Positions 24,893 to 33,777 are shown, counted from the first letter of the stretch. The stretch: 47,459 nt of DNA from Lentilactobacillus parakefiri (GCF_002157585.1 NZ_BDGB01000054.1:1-47459); one strand, 5' to 3'. Notes: a model not told the origin generated them from the sequence alone. Program-made: numbers and translations.

Positions 24893-24990
24893 AAAAAAGG
24901 CATCCACCAAGCGTTAGGCAAGGCAGACACCAATTAGAGCATTCACTCGTTCAATATCGTCGTCTTACCAGCCTCACGGGACCAGAGTTA
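24893..24990 (-). promoter_or_regulatory. PyrR-dependent attenuator of the uracil permease
   Basis: Reading the minus strand, the leader has TCCCGTGAGGCT around 24982-24971, which fits the PyrR binding loop consensus (hexaloop CNGNGA, here CCGTGA at 24979-24974, closed by TC/GG). Downstream is a terminator: GGTGTCTGCC (24931-24922) pairs with GGTGGATGCC (24908-24899) with four G-U pairs, followed by six T. In Bacilli PyrR with UMP binds the loop and favours termination, shutting uptake off when pyrimidines are ample. pyrR itself is not in the window. Confidence 0.75.
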
Positions 24991-25010
24991 AAGATTCATT
25001 CATTGTCATC

Positions 25011-25038
25011 ATTATAATATACCGTGATTGCTTGTCAA
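25011..25038 (-). promoter_or_regulatory. uracil permease promoter
   Basis: Minus strand TTGACA (25038-25033), 16 bases, TATAAT (25016-25011): both boxes are consensus. It begins two bases past the stop of the elaA gene. Confidence 0.75.
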
Positions 25039-25039
25039 T

Positions 25040-25495
25040 CTAATCTGTCAATGGCATCTCCATGTCAATATGGGGAATCCCATCTTCTAAATAAACATCA
25101 CTGACATTTTTAAACCCAAACGACTTATAAAATTCGTTGAGATATTCCTGTCCAGCCAGGACAATCTTGGCCGTATGCGGCATTAACGACGGGATACGGT
25201 CAAGGGCTGCTTGAACCAGCTCACGGCCCAGACCGCCGCCACGATGATTGGGATTGACAACCACCCTGCCGATACGGGCAATTGTGGCGTTTTTCTCGGG
25301 AATAATCCGCGCATAAGCGGTAAGCTCATTCTGGCTGTCTTTAAACATTAAATGATAGGCAATTAAATCGTCATCATCAACTTCTTGGTAGTAGCACTTT
25401 TGCTCAACCACAAAAACCGCCACTCTCAATTTATAAATTTGAAACAATTCTTGAGTCGTCAATTCAGGAAATGTCTTAACTTCATTTCTGTCCAT
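25040..25495 (-). CDS. ElaA-family GNAT acetyltransferase
   Basis: Small acetyltransferase, 151 residues, matching E. coli ElaA (153 residues) along its length: LRVAVFVVEQKCYYQEVDDDD near the start, RIGRVVVNPNHRGGGLGRELV (acetyl-CoA loop) and the C-terminal FYKSFGFKNVSDVYLEDGIPHIDM. ElaA substrates are not well defined. ATG at 25495 is preferred because AAAGGA lies eight bases upstream and the length then matches the family. Divergent from the next gene. Confidence 0.85.
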   Translation of the reverse strand: MDRNEVKTFPELTTQELFQIYKLRVAVFVVEQKCYYQEVDDDDLIAYHLMFKDSQNELTAYARIIPEKNATIARIGRVVVNPNHRGGGLGRELVQAALDRIPSLMPHTAKIVLAGQEYLNEFYKSFGFKNVSDVYLEDGIPHIDMEMPLTD

Positions 25496-25597
25496 ATCTG
25501 CCATCCTTTGTAGTAAAAAATACAAGTTTTTTGCTATCTGTTATAATATATTCAACTAGATCAACATGCAATAAGAGAATCTAAATGAGGTATTAAT

Positions 25598-26212
25598 TTG
25601 AATAGGCATGACGATGAACCACAATATAAAAAATATGACTTCAATTCCGAAGAAAATCGGCGTCGGCAACGGCGCAAACAGTATAGCGGCTGGTGGTTTG
25701 CCCTGCTAATCCTAATTGTTGGAATTGTCTTGGCTCTTTCGATTAATTGGTTCGTAACTTCCGGTAATCATCGACAGAACAATTCAACCAACTCGATCAG
25801 TAAGACCATCAAAAAGTCCGAGAAAGAATTGTCCGGAAACGCCAAAAAGGGGTCACTGACCACCCAAGTTGAGAAAAATCGGGTAAACGACTTTAGCAGT
25901 AAGCTTAAGGATGCCCAGCAAAGTGGCCTCAATCCCAAGGAACGACAGCAGTTCCAACAAACAATTAACGAAGAGCAGAACCAATCTGTTAAATCTCAGG
26001 AACAGAATCTCTTGAACGGCGTCAAAAGTGACAAGCCCGCAAAGCCACAGAAAGCCCCCGATCAATTCTCAAGCACCCACACTTTCGCTTCCGTTCAGGA
26101 TGCCAAGAACTGGGCGAATGCTACCAAGCAACAGTGGTTGAAGGCTGGCTATGTCAACTACACAATTACCTCAAACGGACAAGGATATTATGTTTTGCAA
26201 TTTATCAAATAA
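25598..26212 (+). CDS. single-pass membrane protein, extracellular domain
   Basis: A 204-residue protein with a charged cytoplasmic start (EENRRRQRRKQY), one membrane helix (WWFALLILIVGIVLALSINWFV, about residues 32-53) and a hydrophilic extracellular part: an Asn/Ser/Lys/Gln-rich linker (55-150) and a small C-terminal domain with AKNWANATKQQWLKAGYVNYTI. The layout resembles YrrS/DUF1510-type proteins of Bacilli, but I cannot confirm the family. TTG start at 25598 after GAGGT. A TATAAT at 25543-25548 probably drives it. Confidence 0.65.
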   Translation: MNRHDDEPQYKKYDFNSEENRRRQRRKQYSGWWFALLILIVGIVLALSINWFVTSGNHRQNNSTNSISKTIKKSEKELSGNAKKGSLTTQVEKNRVNDFSSKLKDAQQSGLNPKERQQFQQTINEEQNQSVKSQEQNLLNGVKSDKPAKPQKAPDQFSSTHTFASVQDAKNWANATKQQWLKAGYVNYTITSNGQGYYVLQFIK

Positions 26213-26276
26213 TTGAACCGATATTATTTTATTCTATGATTAAAAGACATATCATTGAGATGGAGGAGGGATCGTT

Positions 26277-26786
26277 ATGGATATTCGAGTACCATTAACA
26301 AAGGGCCTGTTAGCGGATAAGTACAGTAAGTATGCTGCCAAAAATGACATTCTTGACGGAAAGCCGATTGTTTCATTTCCAATTCAAATTACGAATGTCC
26401 CAGAAGGTGCGCAGTCATTGGCGTTGACGCTGCTGGATTGGGATGCCGTTCCTGTCAGCGGGTTTCCATGGATTCACTGGATTGCGGCCAACATTGCGCC
26501 CGATGTAACTGAAATTCCTGAAAATAATAGTCAACAACTAAGAGTTGCAATGATCCAAGGACGTAACAGTATCGCTGGCGGCTTGATTGGCAATACCGAT
26601 CACACCTCAGCTTGGCATTATAATGGTCCTAACCCACCTGATAAAATTCACAATTATCACCTATCAGTCTTTGCGCTTGATACGCAGTTAGCCTTGAAAG
26701 ACGGTTTCTGGTTAAACGAGTTGCAGGACGCTATGCGTGGCCATATTCTCGAAACAGCCGAGTTTATTATTCCTAGTAAGCCATGA
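26277..26786 (+). CDS. PEBP / YbhB-YbcL family protein
   Basis: Cytoplasmic phosphatidylethanolamine-binding-protein homologue, 169 residues. Signature elements: LALTLLDWDAVP and FPWIHWIAANI (the family DPDAP / H-W pattern, here DWDAVP), HYNGPNPPDKIHNY (the GP-x-PP-x-x-x-H-x-Y loop forming the anion pocket), and LSVFALD. Bacterial members have no settled role. RBS GGAGGAGG is strong. Confidence 0.85.
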   Translation: MDIRVPLTKGLLADKYSKYAAKNDILDGKPIVSFPIQITNVPEGAQSLALTLLDWDAVPVSGFPWIHWIAANIAPDVTEIPENNSQQLRVAMIQGRNSIAGGLIGNTDHTSAWHYNGPNPPDKIHNYHLSVFALDTQLALKDGFWLNELQDAMRGHILETAEFIIPSKP

Positions 26787-26790
26787 TTTT

Positions 26791-26818
26791 CTGAAAATGA
26801 TTCAGGATTTCAGTTTTT
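26791..26818 (+). terminator. weak terminator after the PEBP gene
   Basis: CTGAAA (26791-26796) pairs with TTTCAG (26808-26813) followed by five T. A TATAAT at 26847-26852 just downstream is the likely -10 box of the next gene. Confidence 0.45.
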
Positions 26819-26883
26819 AAGCGTTATTCGGCTGAATAATTAGTGATATAATGAACTTAAATTAATTTGTGGGAGGTTTCTTC

Positions 26884-27369
26884 ATGGAATCCAATTATAA
26901 AACCATCTTAGTACCTGTTGACGGGTCTAATCAGTCTGAAGATGCGTTGGCTAAAGGTGCACAATTTGCAAAAAATAATGATGCCCATCTCGATGTTCTT
27001 CATGTTTTGAGTACGCAGCAATACGGTTATAATTATGGTGGAATGGTCGACGGGGATGTGATTAACAACCTTGTTGAAGATACCACTGATTACCTGAACA
27101 AACTGGTCGATCGGATTAAGAAGGAATCTGGACTTGATGACATTTCAATCCATATTCGTTTTGGTAACCCCAAGACCGTTATTTCAATGGAATTCCCACG
27201 AGACCACAAATCTGATTTAATTATTATTGGTGCGACCGGTATGAGTCGACTGCAGCGAGTGCTTGAAGGATCAGTATCGTCATTCGTTGATCGAAACGCC
27301 AAGTGTGATGTCATGGTGATTCGTACTAATACTGAAAATAAACCATACGTACCATTTCCAAAAGATTAA
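26884..27369 (+). CDS. universal stress protein (UspA family)
   Basis: Cytoplasmic nucleotide-binding stress protein, 161 residues. TILVPVDGSNQSEDALAKG opens the fold, and IIIGATGMSRLQRVLEGSVSSFV is the G-2x-G-9x-G(S/T) ATP-binding motif, which places it in the ATP-binding class. ATG at 26884 follows GGGAGG by six bases. Lactobacilli carry many paralogues; no specific role can be given. Confidence 0.9.
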   Translation: MESNYKTILVPVDGSNQSEDALAKGAQFAKNNDAHLDVLHVLSTQQYGYNYGGMVDGDVINNLVEDTTDYLNKLVDRIKKESGLDDISIHIRFGNPKTVISMEFPRDHKSDLIIIGATGMSRLQRVLEGSVSSFVDRNAKCDVMVIRTNTENKPYVPFPKD

Positions 27370-27379
27370 TCAAGCCTCG

Positions 27380-27404
27380 GCATTCAGCAATGAATGCTTT
27401 TTTT
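27380..27404 (+). terminator. terminator of the usp gene
   Basis: GCATTC (27380-27385) pairs with GAATGC (27392-27397) followed by seven T. Confidence 0.75.
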
Positions 27405-27425
27405 GTTCTCAACAAGAGCCTTTCA

Positions 27426-27479
27426 TTGACGTCACCGGTCAACAAGGTATGATTAAATCAATGAATGTAAGCGCTGTAT
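27426..27479 (+). promoter_or_regulatory. promoter and cre-like site of the flavoenzyme gene
   Basis: TTGACG (27426-27431), 16 bases, TATGAT (27448-27453). TGTAAGCGCTGTAT at 27466-27479 matches the cre consensus at 12 of 14 and lies just after the expected transcription start, where CcpA would act as a roadblock. Confidence 0.55.
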
Positions 27480-27498
27480 TTTGAGAGGAGAATCAACC

Positions 27499-29112
27499 AT
27501 GAAAGTACTTGTAATTGGTGGAATTGCCGGCGGACCGTCGTTTGCCACCCGGCTACGACGAATCAATGAAGAAGCCGAAATTATCATCTTCGAGCGGGGC
27601 GCTGCAATTTCTGTTGCCAGTTGTGCCCTGCCCTATTACCTGGGAGGCTTAATTAAGGACCGCTCGGCCGTGATTGAACGAACGCCTGAAATTTTGAAAC
27701 AAAAGAATAATATCGACGTCCGGTTATTTAACGAGGTCACTCAAATCAATCCCAAGGATAAAAGTGTGACCGTCAAAAGCCTGCAAACGGGCGAGACTTA
27801 TACCGAAGATTACGACAAATTAGTTATCGCCACAGGGTCCAGCCCGACTGTGCCCGAAATTCCGGGTATCCACGATGCCAACAATACTTTCGTATTAAGA
27901 GCCGTCACGGATGCTGATAAGATCAAATCATTTCTTGAGGAGAAGCATCCAAAGTCCATAACCGTCTTGGGGGCTGGTTCAATCGGGATTGAAGTTTCAG
28001 AAGCCTTTGTTGATAACCAAATGGACGTCACAATCATTGAACAGACCGGGCATGTTGCGGCACCATTTGACCCCGAAATTACCGACATTGTTGCCGACGA
28101 GCTCAAAAAACAGGGCGTCAACGTGATTCTGAATGAAAGCGTTAAAGAAATTCAAGATAATGGTCATACCTTAATCCTGGATGATGGTTCAGTCCATCAA
28201 ACTGACATGCTATTTTTAGGCACGGGAGTCAAACCCAATAGTGAAATTGCCGATGCAGCTGGGATTTCACTATCTGATGATCACCACATCATCGTGGACA
28301 ATCACTTGCAGACAAACATCCCCGACATCTATTCGATTGGTGACGTCATCGAAACGACCAGCTTAATAACTGGCAAACCAATTCCAAGTTTGCTCTCAAG
28401 TGCTGCCAATCGCCAGGGCCATTTGCTTGCCGATATGCTGAACGGAAGTCCTTTAGAATATAAGGGATTCATTAGTGCAGGCGTTTCCAAATTCTTTGAT
28501 TTAACAGCCAGCTTTGTCGGGTTTACTGAGCAGACACTTCAACAGATGGGCATCAACAATTATCGAACGGTATTCATCACGCCATTTGACCGGGCTTACT
28601 TCTACCCAAATGCCGACAGAGTCAACTTCAAGCTGATTTATGAAGATAAAACCGGCAAAATTCTCGGTGGTCAAGCGGTGGGCCGAAACGGGATTGATAA
28701 ACGAATCGCTGAATTGTCTGTCGCAATTACCGGCAACCTGACGGCATTTGACCTGCCATCGCTTGAGATCCCCTACTCACCACCATATTCTTCTACCCGT
28801 GATGTGCTGAATATCGCTGGCTACGTTGCCATCAATCAATTAACCAATCAATCTGCCACAATTAAAATTGATGATATTCCGGACGATGACCTGAAAACTG
28901 CGGTGTTCTTGGATATCAGGGAGGCTGGAAAATCGGCAACCGGATCGATCAAACCAACTTTGAACATCCCGCTTTCCGAACTCCGAGAACGGATTGACGA
29001 AATTCCTAAGGATAAAAAGGTTTATATTACCTTCCGGAAGGGTCTCGGCCCGTACAATGCAACTCGTGTTTTGGCGGGCAAGGGGATTAATGCGACGATG
29101 ATTGAAGAATAA
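27499..29112 (+). CDS. CoA-disulfide-reductase-like FAD enzyme with C-terminal rhodanese domain
   Basis: Pyridine nucleotide-disulfide oxidoreductase, 537 residues, of the CoADR/NADH-oxidase group that uses one redox Cys. FAD site VIGGIAGGPSFA; redox Cys in SVASCALPYYLGG; NAD(P) site TVLGAGSIGIE; second FAD motif YSIGDVIE; then the dimerisation domain (about 325-440). The last 90 residues have a rhodanese fold (AVFLDIREAGKSATG, IPLSELRERIDEIP), as in CoADR-RHD, but the catalytic-loop Cys is missing: the loop reads TFRKGLGPY where active enzymes have HCxxGxRG. ATG 27499 has AGGAG upstream. Likely a thiol or persulfide-linked redox enzyme, or a water-forming NADH oxidase; the exact substrate is open. 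Confidence 0.8.
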   Translation: MKVLVIGGIAGGPSFATRLRRINEEAEIIIFERGAAISVASCALPYYLGGLIKDRSAVIERTPEILKQKNNIDVRLFNEVTQINPKDKSVTVKSLQTGETYTEDYDKLVIATGSSPTVPEIPGIHDANNTFVLRAVTDADKIKSFLEEKHPKSITVLGAGSIGIEVSEAFVDNQMDVTIIEQTGHVAAPFDPEITDIVADELKKQGVNVILNESVKEIQDNGHTLILDDGSVHQTDMLFLGTGVKPNSEIADAAGISLSDDHHIIVDNHLQTNIPDIYSIGDVIETTSLITGKPIPSLLSSAANRQGHLLADMLNGSPLEYKGFISAGVSKFFDLTASFVGFTEQTLQQMGINNYRTVFITPFDRAYFYPNADRVNFKLIYEDKTGKILGGQAVGRNGIDKRIAELSVAITGNLTAFDLPSLEIPYSPPYSSTRDVLNIAGYVAINQLTNQSATIKIDDIPDDDLKTAVFLDIREAGKSATGSIKPTLNIPLSELRERIDEIPKDKKVYITFRKGLGPYNATRVLAGKGINATMIEE

Positions 29113-29120
29113 TAAATCAA

Positions 29121-29166
29121 CAAAAAGGGGATTTTTTGGACAAAATGTCCATTTAACCCCCTTTTT
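29121..29166. terminator. terminator after the flavoenzyme gene
   Basis: AAAAAGGGG pairs with CCCCTTTTT, with an inner GGACA/TGTCC stem and a terminal T-run. Confidence 0.8.
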
Positions 29167-29210
29167 CTGAAACATCAACGTATAATATATGTAGATGGGA
29201 GTGTGATGAT

Positions 29211-29789
29211 ATGCCACGCAAATTAAGTCCAAATACTGCTGTTAAAAAAGTCCTGAAAATTTACCAGCAAAATTTTATGAAGAATCAATTTACTGCACCA
29301 CAAAATGATGCGCTGCATTTAATCTTTAACTTAGGATTCACGGTTAGTCCAGACGTCAACGAGAGTTCGTACGGCTATGTCAAAGTCGTTAATATGGATA
29401 CGGGGAAATCGCTCGTCCTAACCAAACTAAGCGGTAACAAAGCGCTATTAGATGGTGGAACGACTGTAATCTCCGAACCGGATCTTGACTTGGATACTTT
29501 TGACTACGTCGATTATTTGAATTCAAAGGGTGATAATCCGGATTACCTAGCACCAACCGTCGCAAATCTAAAAATGCTGAGGAATCGGTTGAATCAATTG
29601 AACGCGGATTTTGATCGTTTGAAACAATTGCGAAATGATTATCAAGAACATCTAACCAGCATTGACTCTGAATACAATCAGAAAGTGAGTTCTTTCATTA
29701 CTATCGTCAATCAAGTTGAACGAATGTCCAATAAAATAACTGAAGAAGATGGTGAAAGTGACGATTCATCGCGATTAGAGTCTAAATAA
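29211..29789 (+). CDS. hypothetical protein with coiled coil
   Basis: A 192-residue soluble protein. The first half (about 1-105) is mixed alpha/beta with no known motif; residues about 118-175 are a heptad-rich coiled coil (LKMLRNRLNQLNADFDRLKQ onward); the end is acidic and Ser-rich. GGGAGTG is the ribosome binding site and a TATAAT lies about 30 bases upstream of the start. Monocistronic. No family recognised and no function proposed. Confidence 0.6.
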   Translation: MPRKLSPNTAVKKVLKIYQQNFMKNQFTAPQNDALHLIFNLGFTVSPDVNESSYGYVKVVNMDTGKSLVLTKLSGNKALLDGGTTVISEPDLDLDTFDYVDYLNSKGDNPDYLAPTVANLKMLRNRLNQLNADFDRLKQLRNDYQEHLTSIDSEYNQKVSSFITIVNQVERMSNKITEEDGESDDSSRLESK

Positions 29790-29792
29790 GTA

Positions 29793-29818
29793 AAGTAGGA
29801 AAGTTTTCCTGCTTTTTT
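29793..29818 (+). terminator. intrinsic terminator
   Basis: AAGTAGGAAA (29793-29802) pairs with TTTCCTGCTT (29805-29814) and runs into T residues. The next 175 bases up to the following gene are AT-rich with no other element seen. Confidence 0.7.
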
Positions 29819-29994
29819 ATTTTACCATATCGTTTATTATTTGGTACATATTTTCATTTTAGAGAACTATTATTAGATTAATTTAACTTTGCGTTAATGA
29901 AATCACCATTATTTTTACCCCGCTTTTTCATATTTGCTCTATAAAATTAACTTATTGCATAATTAAGTGCAAATATTTTTTGGAGGGACATTTT

Positions 29995-30927
29995 ATGAAT
30001 ATTTCTAGAATCGCGTTAGCATCGCTTATCTCGTTTGGGGTATTGGGAGGTGCCAGCCTGACTGCCTCTGCAAGTCATAATCATTACCAACGGATCATTT
30101 GGAATAAACCGATGTCACATCAAAAGGTTGCTTTGAAAAATGGCAGGGGAATTATTTGGAACAAGCCATTTAAGACTGCTAAAAATTCAAAGATTACCTA
30201 TCGACTTTCCCATAAGAAAGGGTTGGTATTGACCACCGTTCGCCACATGAAAATTAAGAATGGTAATATTTATTATTTTGTCAAAGCTGGCAAGATTAGT
30301 GGCTGGATTAATAAAAATAGTGTGAAGTTAGTTAAGAATGGCATTGCGACACCCACAGATCAAACAACAGGTGCCACTTTTGTCCAGCCTACTGGATCAG
30401 TTCAAAATATTGTTCATTATGAAGATACGACAAATAATCAAGTCTCAGCTAAGCCTTCGCAAAATGCACCTTCTTCTACTAATAATTCCACATCCATTAC
30501 TTCTGTCAGTCATTACCCAACCACTTCAAGCTCACAAACATCCCTCCCAACAACAGACCCTTTCAGCACTTATACAACTGGTCGTATTGTGGAGGTACCA
30601 GTAAAACCCGGTAAAAAGGCACCAAGACCTTTGAATGTGAAACAAGGAGCAGTCGTTTATGAAAAAGTATGGCGGGATGGCAACCTCGTCGCAAATAATA
30701 TCTCGTCGACAATCACTGTTGGAACCCCGATCAAAGTTGCACTATGCGACGAAAGTCCAGCCACACAGCTTTTAGTTCGCACCCTGGATGGAAAGGTATC
30801 AGGATACGTCGACCGTAGCCAAATATCATTAGGCAGGCTGACTAAGGATGAGTTAACGGCAGCAACGCCAAAGACACCAACTAAGCCAACTACCGAAACA
30901 CCTGTTAAATCAAATTTGGCACAGTAA
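29995..30927 (+). CDS. secreted wall protein with SH3/SLAP-like modules
   Basis: Exported protein, 310 residues. Signal peptide (SRIALASLISFGVLGGASLTASA, cut near residue 28). The first mature module repeats IIWNKP twice, 20 residues apart, and ends GWINKNSVKLV, typical of SH3-like wall-binding domains in lactobacilli. Residues about 125-200 are a Ser/Thr/Gln/Pro-rich flexible linker; a second module (about 205-285) ends GYVDRSQISLG; the tail is Thr/Pro-rich. No catalytic motif or LPxTG. RBS is GGAGGG. Probably non-covalently wall-bound. Confidence 0.72.
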   Translation: MNISRIALASLISFGVLGGASLTASASHNHYQRIIWNKPMSHQKVALKNGRGIIWNKPFKTAKNSKITYRLSHKKGLVLTTVRHMKIKNGNIYYFVKAGKISGWINKNSVKLVKNGIATPTDQTTGATFVQPTGSVQNIVHYEDTTNNQVSAKPSQNAPSSTNNSTSITSVSHYPTTSSSQTSLPTTDPFSTYTTGRIVEVPVKPGKKAPRPLNVKQGAVVYEKVWRDGNLVANNISSTITVGTPIKVALCDESPATQLLVRTLDGKVSGYVDRSQISLGRLTKDELTAATPKTPTKPTTETPVKSNLAQ

Positions 30928-31122
30928 CATTTTTTGGGAGCACAGTTGCTCCCTCTACATAGATTCAAACATCTAACTAGCAATATAAAGCCAATGTCTA
31001 AATTCATCAAATTTCCCCAACCTCCTGCTATGACAACCACCGTCTGCCACTGCAAGCTTTCATTCATTTGCATTCATTTTTATCTTTGGTAAACTAGTTG
31101 TCATCGTTAACAGGAGGTATAC

Positions 31123-32730
31123 ATGGATTCAAAAAACACAACAAAGATTGGACTTTTTCAACTTGTAATGCTGACACTGGGCTCTTTAATTGGATCTGGA
31201 TGGCTTTTCGGTTCTTGGGAAGCCACCAAGATCGCTGGCCCAACGGCAATCATTTCTTGGATCATTGGTGGAATTGTAATTGCTGCCATTGCCTATGACT
31301 ACGTCGAAATTGGTGCAATGTTTCCAGAGGCTGGCGGGATGAGCCGCTATGCCCAATACTCTCATGGACCATTACTCGGATTCATTGCCTCATGGGCAAA
31401 TTGGATTTCATTGATCACTTTGATTCCCATCGAAGCCGTTGCTGCGGTTCAGTATATGAGCTCTTGGCCCTGGGATTGGGCAAACTGGACGCATTCTTTC
31501 TTAAAGGATGGCACCATTACCACCTCAGGATTAATGGTCGTATTCTTGTTCATCTTGGTGTTCACATTGCTAAACTTTTGGTCGGTTAAATTATTGACCA
31601 GTTTCACAAGTTTAATTTCCATTTTAAAAATTGGTGTTCCTGCCCTTACGATTGTGATGCTGACAATCTCTGGGTTTTACCCACAAAACTATGGTCATTC
31701 TATTCACGAATTTATGCCATATGGCTCTGCCCCCATTTTTGCTGCCACCTCTGCTGCCGGAATTATTTTTTCATTCAATGCATTCCAAACGGTCATAAAT
31801 ATGGGCAGCGAAATTAAAAAATCCCGAAAAAATATTGGCCGAGGCATTTTTATTTCACTTCTAATTAGCGGTGTGATCTATATTTTGCTTCAAAGCACCT
31901 ACATTACGGCTATGAAGCCTGACTCCCTTGCCGCAACCGGCTGGAGTGGCTTCAACTTTAATTCACCATTTGCTGATTTAGCCATTTTGCTTGGCATTCG
32001 TTGGCTATCTGTTCTACTCTACATGGATGCTTTTGTTTCGCCTGTTGGAACCGGCGTTTCCTTTGCCGCTTCGACTGGCCGCGCACTCTATGCGATGGAA
32101 AGTAACCAACATATCCCTAGTTTCATTGGTAAAATTAACAAAAAATACGGCATCCCACGAGTGGCCATGATCGTTAATCTGGTACTAAGTATGTTAATGG
32201 TCTCGGTGTTTAGATCTTGGTCAACACTGGCCACTGTCATTTCAACTTCGACCTTGATTGCCTACTTGACTGGCCCTGTAACAGCGGTTGCTTTTCGAAA
32301 ATTAGCGCCTAATTTCAAGCGCCCAGTTAGATTAAAGAATCTTGGCTGGATGGCCCCTTTGTCCTTTGTACTGGCATCACTAGCCATCTACTGGGCAATG
32401 TGGCCAACGACAATCGAAGTCATTTTGGTCATTTTAATTGGCCTGCCATTTTATTTCTATTACGAATACCGAGCAGGTTATGTCGACACTAGGAAAGCCT
32501 TCTATTCAAGCATGTGGATGATTATTTATCTCATCGTCATCTCAATCATGTCTTACATTGGGAGTGAGCAGTTTAATGGCATTAACTGGATTCACTATCC
32601 ATGGGACTTTTTGGTCATTTCCCTTGCTTCACTATTGTTCTATTATTGGGGCATTAAAACGGCGCATGTCTTTCCAGACTTTTATCAAGCAAAGGAACTC
32701 AACGACACCGTCAAAATGGACGACGATTAA
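31123..32730 (+). CDS. APC-superfamily amino acid permease (YveA-like)
   Basis: Membrane amino acid transporter, 535 residues with 12 to 14 helices. TM1 carries the substrate-contacting GSLIGSGWLFG, close to the form in B. subtilis YveA-type aspartate symporters; loop YDYVEIGAMFPEAGGMSRYAQ follows TM2; TM6 has FSFNAFQTVINMGSEIKKSRKN. Substrate not certain; acidic amino acids are a guess from this resemblance. RBS AGGAGG. A terminator closes the gene. Confidence 0.82.
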   Translation: MDSKNTTKIGLFQLVMLTLGSLIGSGWLFGSWEATKIAGPTAIISWIIGGIVIAAIAYDYVEIGAMFPEAGGMSRYAQYSHGPLLGFIASWANWISLITLIPIEAVAAVQYMSSWPWDWANWTHSFLKDGTITTSGLMVVFLFILVFTLLNFWSVKLLTSFTSLISILKIGVPALTIVMLTISGFYPQNYGHSIHEFMPYGSAPIFAATSAAGIIFSFNAFQTVINMGSEIKKSRKNIGRGIFISLLISGVIYILLQSTYITAMKPDSLAATGWSGFNFNSPFADLAILLGIRWLSVLLYMDAFVSPVGTGVSFAASTGRALYAMESNQHIPSFIGKINKKYGIPRVAMIVNLVLSMLMVSVFRSWSTLATVISTSTLIAYLTGPVTAVAFRKLAPNFKRPVRLKNLGWMAPLSFVLASLAIYWAMWPTTIEVILVILIGLPFYFYYEYRAGYVDTRKAFYSSMWMIIYLIVISIMSYIGSEQFNGINWIHYPWDFLVISLASLLFYYWGIKTAHVFPDFYQAKELNDTVKMDDD

Positions 32731-32744
32731 TAAGCGACATCATA

Positions 32745-32785
32745 AAAGAGCCGGCAACTGCGTGAACTGCAGCTGCCGGCTCTTT
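32745..32785 (+). terminator. terminator of the permease gene
   Basis: AAGAGCCGGCA plus CTGC pairs with GCAG plus TGCCGGCTCTT around a short loop, ending in TTT. Confidence 0.75.
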
Positions 32786-32847
32786 GAGCATCTAGTGCCC
32801 CTGCCAAGGTAATTCAATCATACTCCAAATCATATCCACTAGTGAAA

Positions 32848-33608
32848 TTAATTTAAAAACTGCCAAACCGTTTTGGCAAAAAAAATAACTAAAACAATGA
32901 TAATGATTGGTCTGGCAATTGCACTACCATACTTTTTATAATAAGACGCCCCGAGAAAATTACCCAAAATACTAAAGACCCCAGCAGTCAGCCCCAACCA
33001 GATCAATACTTTGCCATTCATGAAAAAACCACTAACGCACAAACATTCGTCGTCAAATTAATCACCTTGGTATTACCAGCAGCTAGGTTAATGGGTAAAT
33101 GGGCAATCCCAACCAGTGTCAAAATCAAGAAAGTCCCCGTTCCTGGCCCATAAAAGCCGTCCCAAACACCGAGAGAAACGGAAATCAAAATTGTGGCGAC
33201 AAACTGTGACCAGGACAACGGCTCAGAATTAGTCAACTGCGAGTTAAGTGAGTGCCGATTTAATAACAAGTACAGTGCCGTTATTGGCAGGACAACTAAT
33301 AAAATGAGCCGAAAATAATAATCAGAAATATGTAAAGCCAGATTGGCGCCAAATGAAGAACCGACAATCGCGGCTAAGACAGAGAACAAAGCCAGTTTAA
33401 CCCGAACATAACCACTGCGCATAAACTCTAAAGTGGCAACTGTCGTCCCCATAGCTGAGGATAACTTATTGGTTCCAACTGCAAAGTGAGCTGGAATCCC
33501 GACCATCAAATAAGCTGGTAATGAAATAAGGCCGCCACCGCCACCAATTGCGTCAACGAAACCAGCCAGAAAAACCAACGGGCAAACAATCATAAATTCA
33601 CCAAACAT
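32848..33608 (-). pseudogene. TSUP (TauE/SafE) permease, frameshifted
   Basis: Sulfite-exporter/TauE-SafE type membrane protein. The first 196 codons (33608-33018) give GGGGGLISLPAYLMVGIPAHFAVGTNK, the family N-terminal repeat, and the second repeat WDGFYGPGTGTF / AAGNTKVINLTTN. The frame then ends at ...VVFS-stop. The missing last helices (GKVLIWLGLTAGVFSILGNFLGA onward) continue in another frame to 32848. One extra A/T in the six-base run at 33023-33028 would restore a 253-residue protein of normal length. So this is a one-base deletion or a sequencing slip. Intact relatives export organic sulfonates, sulfite or similar anions; substrate unknown. Confidence 0.85.
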
Positions 33609-33777
33609 CCCACCATCTCTTTTCTCATCATGATTCTCAGTTTACCGCGAAAAGATTGATCATGAAACGCTAAATTTAAACTTCATGTTGAAAATCATAA
33701 TCAATCAATTAAACCAAGCTTACATGCTCGGAATGATTCCGATTGTGGTATAAATATATATGAGGGGGATACATATC

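Noticed and set aside
30936-30953. GGGAGCA/TGCTCCC hairpin after the wall protein gene as a terminator
   Set aside because: The stem is only seven pairs and is not followed by a T-run on either strand, so it was left out.
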